A stretch of 64,000 bases of DNA from Streptosporangium saharense (GTDB taxonomy: Bacteria; Actinomycetota; Actinomycetes; Streptosporangiales; Streptosporangiaceae), in the NCBI RefSeq assembly GCF_014203715.1, contig NZ_JACHJP010000001.1, forward strand, positions 474,432-538,431. Reading direction: 5' to 3'. A program made the translations under genes and the position numbers. Shown here piece after piece: positions 59,211-64,000 of the stretch (its first letter is position 1; every line of letters starts with the position of its first letter). Below the pieces are notes generated by a model that worked only from the letters and a program-made list of their open reading frames with translations, did no database searches and had not been told where the DNA came from.

Positions 59211-59235
59211 CTGTGCGCACAACCGGTGCGCACAG
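59211..59235 (-). promoter_or_regulatory. Hairpin between precursor peptide and protease genes
   Basis: CTGTGCGCAC-AACCG-GTGCGCACAG: perfect 10-bp arms around a 5-nt loop, 24 bp after the peptide stop and 28 bp before the preferred protease start. No U-tract follows, so it is more likely an attenuator or 3'-end stabiliser than a full terminator. It would allow more peptide than protease to be made. Confidence 0.75.
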
Positions 59236-59259
59236 CCTCGTTCCGTTACCCGGTGGCTC

Positions 59260-59361
59260 CTAGTTGGCCTGGGGGTAAGGGCAGGAGCACGTGGCGCTGG
59301 TCAGACGGACGTCGCCGGCGCGACGGACAGTGATCTTCTTCATCTTCGTGGTCGGCTTCAT
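59260..59361 (-). CDS. Putative RiPP-like/signal precursor peptide, 33 aa
   Basis: 33 codons from ATG 59361, preceded by the very strong GGAGGAGGAG ribosome site. Residues 1-20 are a basic leader (MKPTTKMKKITVRRAGDVRL); residues 21-33 are Thr/Ser/Cys-rich and neutral with T21, S22, T24, C25, S26, C27, P28, Y29, P30 and an N33 end. A leader-core layout, the strong ribosome site, the adjacent PqqD-M50 gene and the hairpin that separates them all support a ribosomal peptide precursor. The core has two Cys (disulphide, thioether or azoline possible) but no modification enzyme is encoded close by. Confidence 0.75.
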   Translation of the reverse strand: MKPTTKMKKITVRRAGDVRLTSATCSCPYPQAN

Positions 59362-59429
59362 GGCTCCTCCTCCAGTGGGACATCCCGGGCCGAGGCCGCG
59401 GTCGTCGCCGGTTCTTCGGGCGACACGAC

Positions 59430-59520
59430 AAAGGATGCATGCCAAAAACGACCCTAGATATCAGGAGAAATGCGTATACGTCGGAATTCAATTCATGGGT
59501 ACATTCGCAATGTGCCACGG
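59430..59520 (-). promoter_or_regulatory. A+T-rich promoter island of the peptide operon
   Basis: About 90 bp much richer in A+T than its surroundings (GAATTCAATTCATGGG, CCTAGATATCAGG). It contains the dyad ACATT-CGC-AATGT at 59501-59513, which pairs further to GTACATTCGCAATGTGC with one wobble. It lies 70-150 bp upstream of the peptide start, on the leftward side of a terminator that shields it from the DUF998 gene. Probably promoter plus operator. Confidence 0.55.
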
Positions 59521-59554
59521 GGGCGGTCCAGAGGTGGTCGCCCGGGGAAATGCG

Positions 59555-59593
59555 GAAACCGCGGCCCATGTCTTCCGCGTGGGCCGCGGTTTC
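59555..59593 (-). terminator. Terminator after the DUF998 gene
   Basis: GAAACCGCGGCCCA (59555-59568) pairs perfectly with TGGGCCGCGGTTTC (59580-59593) around 11 nt. It lies 15 bp past the stop of the leftward DUF998 gene and isolates the peptide operon. Confidence 0.85.
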
Positions 59594-59608
59594 TCCTCCC
59601 GGTGGTTC

Positions 59609-60271
59609 TCACCGGCAGCGGACGGCGACCACGGAGACCCAGAGCATCGCGGTGATGGCGCCGACGGCCAGCGTCAGGGAGCCCGCCGTACCACCCGTCA
59701 TGGCCCACAGGTCACCGACCAGCAGGGCCGTGCCCGCGACCCGGGAGGCCACCGCGAGTCCGCGCTCACCGGTGCGGGCGAAGCGGTGCCCCAGGACGTA
59801 GCAGGCCGCGATCAACGTGCCGAAGGCGACCGTGCCCGCCGCCATGTGGCCGTAGCTGTGCCAGCTCATCACCTGCGGCATGCCGTACGGCGTGCCGACC
59901 GGGAAGCCGTCGGCGGGGTCCATGACGAGGAGACCCGCGGCGACCATGCCGAGGCCGTAGGCCCTGACCAGGCGTGGCGCCCACCGGCCACCGGGGCCGC
60001 CTTCCAGGGCGCGGCGCAGACCGCTCGCCCCGGCGACCGTGAGGGCCCCGGCGAGCAGGAAGTTGGCGATCTGCAGCCAGCCGAGGGAACCGGTGCTCAG
60101 CGCGCTCAGCGGGTGGCGGAGCAGGTCGAAGCCCTCGCGGGTCGCGGCCTGGGCCAGGGAGACGGCCGCCCACAGGGGAGAGGCGACGGCCAGGCAGGTG
60201 AGCAGGGCGCGGGGGCTGGCGGTGGAGGCGGCGGTGGAGGCGGTGGTGCGGGGGAGCTGGACGGCGGTCAT
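59609..60271 (-). CDS. DUF998-type membrane protein
   Basis: 220 residues from ATG 60271; a GTG/ATG-containing extension to 60307 is possible. Six hydrophobic segments, with the family look of REGFDLLRHPLSALSTGSLGWLQIANFLLAGALTV, LLVMDPADGFPVGTPYGMPQVMSWHSYGHMAAGTVAF and a final membrane helix. DUF998 proteins are small integral membrane proteins with no proven role. Divergent from the YCII gene across a spacer that holds a perfect 15-bp inverted repeat. Confidence 0.88.
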   Translation of the reverse strand: MTAVQLPRTTASTAASTASPRALLTCLAVASPLWAAVSLAQAATREGFDLLRHPLSALSTGSLGWLQIANFLLAGALTVAGASGLRRALEGGPGGRWAPRLVRAYGLGMVAAGLLVMDPADGFPVGTPYGMPQVMSWHSYGHMAAGTVAFGTLIAACYVLGHRFARTGERGLAVASRVAGTALLVGDLWAMTGGTAGSLTLAVGAITAMLWVSVVAVRCR

Positions 60272-60317
60272 GTCCTTGGCCTTTCTGCGGGGCTTGTTCG
60301 CTGACACGTCGTCTGGG

Positions 60318-60355
60318 CGATGTGACAGGGAACGCTGCCATTCCCTGTCACATCG
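60318..60355. promoter_or_regulatory. Perfect 15-bp inverted repeat between DUF998 and YCII genes
   Basis: CGATGTGACAGGGAA (60318-60332) and TTCCCTGTCACATCG (60341-60355) pair without mismatch around CGCTGCCA. It is 47 bp from the DUF998 start and 57 bp from the YCII start. A terminator makes no sense between two divergent starts, so a regulator-binding dyad is likelier; TGTGACA/TGTCACA cores are its innermost conserved-looking part. Confidence 0.75.
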
Positions 60356-60411
60356 GTTGTTCGACGTAGGGGCGGAGAATGGAACAGCACACCGAACAGA
60401 AGAGGTAAGAC

Positions 60412-60729
60412 ATGCGTTACCTGATGACCACCAAGCCCACCGACGCCGCCCCCGACGAGCGCCTCTACGCCGAGATGGCGGCCTTCGTCGAGGAGCTGAC
60501 GGCGGCGGGCGTCCTGCTGGCCACCGGGGGCCTGGAGCCGGGAGGCGTGCGGGTGACCTCCTCCGGCGACGAGATCACGGTGACCGACGGCCCGTTCGCG
60601 GAGGCCAAGGAGGCCGTCGCCGGGTTCGCCCTGGTCGAGGTGCGCTCCAAGGAGGAGGCGATCGAGCTGACCCGCCGCTTCCGCAAGATCGTCGGCGACG
60701 GCGAGAGCGTCATCCAGCAGGTCTTCTGA
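60412..60729 (+). CDS. YciI/DGPF-type (YCII) protein
   Basis: 105 residues. Family signature: MRYLMTTKPTDAAPDERLYAEMAAFVEELTAAGVLLATGGLEPG, followed by ITVTDGPFAEAKEAVAGFALVEVRSKEEAIELTRRFRKIV. The DGPF segment and the ferredoxin-like alpha/beta fold mark the DGPF/YCII family, often linked to ECF sigma factors. Proposed roles include dehalogenation or small-molecule modification; none is shown. Ends at a terminator hairpin. Confidence 0.92.
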   Translation: MRYLMTTKPTDAAPDERLYAEMAAFVEELTAAGVLLATGGLEPGGVRVTSSGDEITVTDGPFAEAKEAVAGFALVEVRSKEEAIELTRRFRKIVGDGESVIQQVF

Positions 60730-60733
60730 TCTC

Positions 60734-60771
60734 ACCCGCCCAGGGCCTTCGCGGGGAGGCCCTGGGCGGGT
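60734..60771 (+). terminator. Terminator of the YCII gene
   Basis: ACCCGCCCAGGGCCT (60734-60748) pairs perfectly with AGGCCCTGGGCGGGT (60757-60771); 8-nt loop. It begins 4 bp after the YCII stop, followed by ATTCGTG. Confidence 0.9.
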
Positions 60772-60841
60772 ATTCGTGATCATCCCGTGATCACAGTCCA
60801 GGATGATCTTTCCCCTGTTTGTTGATACAGGGGGAAATATC

Positions 60842-61720
60842 ATGAGACGTCTCGCCATCGCGGTCGCCGCCTCGGCGGCGGCCGCCGTCGTCGCAGGCAG
60901 CGGCCAGGCCCAAGCCCAGGCCGCCCCGGTCCCGCGTCCCGTCGAGAGCGTGAAGGCCCAACTCGTCCCGGGAGGTGGGGTCCTGATCTCGGAGACCGCC
61001 CGGGCCACCTACACGGGGATAAAAGGCACCTTCTCCGTCAAGACCACGGGGTCGGTCGGATTCGGACGGGCCGGAAACACGGACTACGACCTCGTCTCCA
61101 GGGGCCAGATCTCCCCGGAGGCCGAGAAGTTCTTCTCCGAGAAGGACCTGGAGCGGCTGCGGACCCCCATCCACACGATCAAGGTGGGCCGCCACACCTA
61201 CGTCTCCGGCCTGAGGCCGGACAGGGGAGCCGATGACTGGCTCAGGTTCGGCGGCGACGTCACCTGGGGTGAGGAGGACCAGCGGGGCAGTCAGTTCCTG
61301 GACGTCCTCAATGTGACGGTTCTCAAGAAACTGATCGCCAAGGCCGTCAGCCCCAGACCCGGGGAGTACCAGGGCACGATCACCAGGAGGGAGCTGTACG
61401 GCGAGCGGCCCTGGGAGATGGACGTGCGCAAGCTCTCCTACCGGCTCTTCGTCGGCACCGACCAGCTCCCCGTCCGCCTGGTCACCGAGACCAGCCAGAA
61501 GACCACCGTGAACCTGGGGGAGAAGGGCAAGCCGGTCCGCCGTACCGAACACGCCGTGGTGGACACCCGCTACCGCGCCTGGGGAACCAGGGTGACGATC
61601 ACCGCCCCCTCGGAGAGCGAGGCCGTCACGGCCGGGAGCCTGATGACGCAGCTGTTCACCCCGCTGTCGCCGGTCCCGATCGGCCCCGCGGGAACACCCG
61701 ACGCCAACCGCCCCCGCTGA
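60842..61720 (+). CDS. Secreted protein of unknown function
   Basis: 292 residues from ATG 60842. Signal peptide MRRLAIAVAASAAAAVVAG...AQAQAA ends around residue 27; no lipobox. Mature part is beta-rich with repeated K/T-rich strands (GTFSVKTTGSVGFGRAGNTDYDLVSRGQ, HTIKVGRHTYVSGL, YRLFVGTDQLPVRLVTETSQKTTVNLGEKG). The layout recalls LppX/LprG-like lipid-binding or outer-surface half-barrel proteins, but I cannot place it. Third gene of a loose rightward series; converges on the TetR gene. Confidence 0.78.
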   Translation: MRRLAIAVAASAAAAVVAGSGQAQAQAAPVPRPVESVKAQLVPGGGVLISETARATYTGIKGTFSVKTTGSVGFGRAGNTDYDLVSRGQISPEAEKFFSEKDLERLRTPIHTIKVGRHTYVSGLRPDRGADDWLRFGGDVTWGEEDQRGSQFLDVLNVTVLKKLIAKAVSPRPGEYQGTITRRELYGERPWEMDVRKLSYRLFVGTDQLPVRLVTETSQKTTVNLGEKGKPVRRTEHAVVDTRYRAWGTRVTITAPSESEAVTAGSLMTQLFTPLSPVPIGPAGTPDANRPR

Positions 61721-61732
61721 GCCCCGGCCCGC

Positions 61733-62296
61733 TCATCGCGGGACGATCCCTTCGAGCAGGAGGTCGAGGAAACCGGCCGCCTGCTCCGGGGTTCCCGCGC
61801 GGGCCACGGCGGTGGTGAGCGCCACCAACTCCGCCACACCGAGGCCGGGCCGTACGGCTCCCGCCTCCTGGGCCGCCGCCAGCAGCGGGGCGGCGGCCTC
61901 GCGCACGGACCGGTGCCAGGCCGTGATCTGCGGCGGCTCGGCGTCGGCCGGTCCCTGGTAGGCGGCCATGAACGCCTCGCCGAGCACCCGGCTCTCGGTG
62001 ATGTGGACGACCACCTCGCGCAGCCAGCCGACCAGGGCCTCGCCGGGCCGCCCCGCCGCCGCCCACTTCTCCGTGGCGTCGCACAGCGCCCGGATCCGTC
62101 GGTCGTAGACGGCCTCGATCAGCTTCTCCCTAGTCGGGAAATGCCGGTACAGGGTGGCGTTGCCGACTCCGGCGACCTTGGCGATGTCGTCGAGTGAGGC
62201 GCCCGCCCCCTGCGCGTTGAGCACGGTCTCCGCGGCGGCCAGCAGGCGATCGTAGTTGCGCTGCGCGTCCGCCCTACGCGGAGGTCGAGAAGTCAC
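61733..62296 (-). CDS. TetR-family regulator
   Basis: 187 residues. HTH: RNYDRLLAAAETVLNAQGAGASLDDIAKVAGVGNATLYRHFPTREKLIEAVY. C-terminal helical ligand domain ends LLLEGIVPR. Divergent from a SnoaL-like gene with two GGGGACNNGTCCCC sites in the spacer, one beside each start, so it very probably represses both. Confidence 0.93.
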   Translation of the reverse strand: MTSRPPRRADAQRNYDRLLAAAETVLNAQGAGASLDDIAKVAGVGNATLYRHFPTREKLIEAVYDRRIRALCDATEKWAAAGRPGEALVGWLREVVVHITESRVLGEAFMAAYQGPADAEPPQITAWHRSVREAAAPLLAAAQEAGAVRPGLGVAELVALTTAVARAGTPEQAAGFLDLLLEGIVPR

Positions 62297-62318
62297 CTCC
62301 CCATCCTAGTTGCCAACC

Positions 62319-62332
62319 GGGGACGAGTCCCC
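62319..62332. promoter_or_regulatory. TetR operator copy 1: GGGGAC-GA-GTCCCC
   Basis: 6-bp perfect arms with a 2-bp centre, flanked by CC and GT; 23 bp upstream of the TetR start. Matches the second copy 36 bp away. Confidence 0.7.
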
Positions 62333-62354
62333 GTATCTTCCTTTCCATGGAAAC

Positions 62355-62368
62355 GGGGACATGTCCCC
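62355..62368. promoter_or_regulatory. TetR operator copy 2: GGGGAC-AT-GTCCCC
   Basis: A fully symmetric 14-bp palindrome, 19 bp upstream of the SnoaL-like start. Spaced 36 bp (about 3.5 helical turns) from the first copy. Confidence 0.75.
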
Positions 62369-62386
62369 ATTTATGAGGGAGAGCGG

Positions 62387-62755
62387 ATGACCGAGGGACC
62401 TGCGGCCGTGGTGAGGGCGATCATCGCGGCCCGCGAGGACAACGACCTGGACGCGGGCCTGCGCCGTATCGCATCCGACTCGCTCGACCAGGGCAGGCAC
62501 GTCAGCCGGGAGGACTGGCGACGCAAGTGGGAGCACATGCTGACCGGCTGCCCCGACCTGGAGGTGGTCACCGAACACAGCGTGGAGAACGGCGAATGGG
62601 TCGCCAACCGCTACACGATCCGAGGCACCCACACCGGAGACTTCTTCGGCCAGACCCCGACCGGCGAGCGCTTCGAGATCCACGGAATGGACATGGTCCG
62701 CGTCCGCGACGGCCAACTCGTCGAACACTGGGCCTTCGCCGAACCCCTGCCTTAG
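62387..62755 (+). CDS. SnoaL-like/NTF2-fold protein
   Basis: 122 residues. Features of the SnoaL-like polyketide-cyclase/ester-cyclase family: VRAIIAAREDNDLDAGLRRIASDSLD, WEHMLTGCPDLEVVTEHSVENGEWVANRYTIRGTHTGDFFGQTPTGERFEIHGMDMVRVRDGQLVEHWAFAEPL. Here it is probably an isomerase, hydrolase or binding protein controlled by the adjacent TetR. Monocistronic by position. Confidence 0.9.
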   Translation: MTEGPAAVVRAIIAAREDNDLDAGLRRIASDSLDQGRHVSREDWRRKWEHMLTGCPDLEVVTEHSVENGEWVANRYTIRGTHTGDFFGQTPTGERFEIHGMDMVRVRDGQLVEHWAFAEPLP

Positions 62756-62801
62756 TGTCTGCCTCAAAGTCCGGCTTTTGATCTTGTGACAGGATCGCGG
62801 G

Positions 62802-63212
62802 ATGCTGCGACTCACCGACTTCATCATCGACTGCCCGGACACGATGAAATTGGCGGCCTTCTACTCCGAGGTGACGGGTCACCCGGTCAAGGAGGGCAGC
62901 GACGAGAGCTGGGCCGGTATTCGGTTCGGTGAGATCGAGCTGGCCTTCATCCGGGTGGAGGACTACCGCGCCCCACGGTGGCCCGACAGCGAGCACCCCA
63001 AGCAGTTCCACCTCGACTTCGAAGTCGACGACATCGAGGCCGAGCAGAGCCGCGTCCTGGCCCTCGGCGCGTCCCTGCAGCAGGACTCCATCGGCTCCGA
63101 CGGCTACGGCTGGCGCGTCTACACCGACCCCGTGGGCCACCCCTTCTGCCTCTGCCACAACAGGGGTGTCGTCTGGACCGACCAGGGCCCCATCTGGCCC
63201 AAGCGCGGCTAG
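62802..63212 (+). CDS. VOC-family protein
   Basis: 136 residues. One complete double-psi module of VOC type: LTDFIIDCPDTMKLAAFYSEVTGHPVKEG, WAGIRFGEIELAFIRVEDYRAPRWPDSEHPKQFHLDFEVDDIEAEQSRVLALGA, GWRVYTDPVGHPFCLC. The N-terminal DCPD and C-terminal DPVGHPFCL match the actinobacterial glyoxalase-like (DUF-type) subfamily. Metal ligands not certain. Confidence 0.92.
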   Translation: MLRLTDFIIDCPDTMKLAAFYSEVTGHPVKEGSDESWAGIRFGEIELAFIRVEDYRAPRWPDSEHPKQFHLDFEVDDIEAEQSRVLALGASLQQDSIGSDGYGWRVYTDPVGHPFCLCHNRGVVWTDQGPIWPKRG

Positions 63213-63347
63213 CCGCAGTCGCCCTCCCCGGCCACGGACAGGGCCGGGTGGGCGAAGGCCTCGTGATCCCAGACCGGTTCAGCGGATCGATCCTGCTGAG
63301 GCGCTTTCCGGATATATGCGGATTTTGTGCGGGTGATTTCTCGCATT

Positions 63348-64000
63348 ATGAATGGAGGTATGGCCCCCACCCGCTTCCGGGAGGCCGAGCGGCGCGGCCG
63401 GGCCATCTCCCGCCCCCTGCTCCGGCTCGCCCACGTCAGCCCCGAGATCGACGAGTCGCTCATGGAACGGCTCCGCGCCGCCCTGATGGAACGCGACGAA
63501 CTCGGTGCAGCCCTGGCCGGGGCGATGCGCCTTCCGCCCGGCGACCCCGGCCGGGTCTCCCACCGACAGGTGGCCGCCGCCCTGCGCGACGCGCCCCACC
63601 TGGCCGACGACCTGCCCCCGGCGCTCGAACGGTTCATGGCCGAGCTGACCACGGTGCCCGGATGGGTGGACTGGGAACGGGTCGAGCGGGGGGCCGCGGC
63701 CTTCCGCTATCTCGGGAGCAACGCGAACGACGTGCTCCTGCAACTGTCGCTGATCGGGGGCTACCGCTTCGGCGGACCGGCCGACCTCCTCGTGCTCACC
63801 GACGGTCTCGGCGGAGAGAACACGCTCGGGCGCCTTGCCGAGACCCAGAAGTGGACCCACGAGGTCACCAGGGCCGGTGGCCTGCGCCCCGGCGCCGAGG
63901 GCTGGCGGCTGACCGTCCACGTGCGGGCGATGCACGCCCTGGTCAACGCACGCTTCGAGCCGAGCTGGGACAGCGGGCGCTGGGGACTGCCGATCAACCA
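63348..64000 (+). CDS. MpaB/DUF2236-type oxygenase, 3' end outside window
   Basis: The frame runs from ATG 63348 (or ATG 63360) past the window end; 217 residues are visible. VPGWVDWERVERGAAAFRYL, a hydrophobic NANDVLLQLSLIGGYRFGGPADLLVLTDGL, RLAETQKWTHEVTRAGGLRPGAEGW, VRAMHALVNARF and WGLPINQ match the MpaB/rubber-oxygenase (DUF2236) family, which uses a b-type haem to cleave or oxidise isoprenoid chains. No signal peptide. An A+T-rich promoter lies at 63310-63345. Confidence 0.88.
   Translation, partial: MNGGMAPTRFREAERRGRAISRPLLRLAHVSPEIDESLMERLRAALMERDELGAALAGAMRLPPGDPGRVSHRQVAAALRDAPHLADDLPPALERFMAELTTVPGWVDWERVERGAAAFRYLGSNANDVLLQLSLIGGYRFGGPADLLVLTDGLGGENTLGRLAETQKWTHEVTRAGGLRPGAEGWRLTVHVRAMHALVNARFEPSWDSGRWGLPIN

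Noticed and set aside
59246..59569. 107-codon leftward frame overlapping the precursor peptide
   Set aside because: Different frame from the peptide, crosses the A+T-rich promoter, Arg/Pro/His-rich; the short frame has the strong ribosome site and the fitting layout.

Overview
The window is 64 kb of very GC-rich DNA with short intergenic gaps, GTG/TTG starts, many ATGA/GTGA gene overlaps and many one-gene regulators. The gene content fits a filamentous actinobacterium. It includes a BldC-like protein, a WhiJ-like XRE regulator with small companion ORFs, a DUF574-type methyltransferase, DUF4429/SHOCT, an ECF41-like sigma factor and MmyB-like XRE, LuxR, PucR and GntR regulators. A Streptosporangiales-type genome is my best guess; this is inference from gene style, as no rRNA or marker gene is present. 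I saw no tRNA, rRNA, CRISPR array, IS element or phage gene.

Layout. 1-8.4 kb: a 5'-truncated GT-C-type membrane glycosyltransferase with tandem repeats; an isochorismatase-like hydrolase and repeat-bearing MFS carrier divergent from a LysR regulator; YchJ-like, DUF4429, AraC/VOC and methyltransferase genes. 8.7-23.2 kb: a catabolic island. It holds a leftward operon (peptide-type ABC importer with a fused permease-ATPase, carboxylesterase, TetR), a serine esterase, and a rightward operon (GntR, nitrilase-type hydrolase, DUF2848, HpaB-type monooxygenase, cupin, flavin reductase) followed by MarR. 23.2-31.6 kb: a protease remnant, sigma factor, secreted M28 peptidase, two unrecognised coupled genes, pentapeptide protein, TatA, FG-GAP propeller, YpfJ-like metallopeptidase and a truncated winged-helix gene. 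31.6-38.2 kb: three regulator/target pairs (WYL/NmrA-like, MmyB-like XRE/Bcr-type MFS, ADH-cupin) and a GNAT. 38.4-41.7 kb: XRE regulator, four small unknown ORFs and a BldC paralogue behind a hairpin-rich leader. 41.7-54.5 kb: aldehyde dehydrogenase, FAD protein, GlxA-type AraC regulator, small secreted proteins (RNase, unknown, NHL propeller), then PucR divergent from cytoplasmic penicillin acylase, MFS and alpha/beta hydrolase.

55.2-59.4 kb is the most interesting part: a compact leftward operon of a 33-residue putative precursor peptide, a PqqD-like domain fused to a membrane M50-type metalloprotease, and a TPR protein with a degenerate STAND-like N-terminus. A convergent LuxR-type gene lies beside it. 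A 10-bp-arm hairpin separates peptide from protease. This looks like an uncharacterised ribosomal-peptide (RiPP-like) or peptide-signalling system with no recognisable tailoring enzyme. The last 4.5 kb carries DUF998, YCII, secreted, TetR/SnoaL, VOC and MpaB-type oxygenase genes with well-formed palindromic operators.
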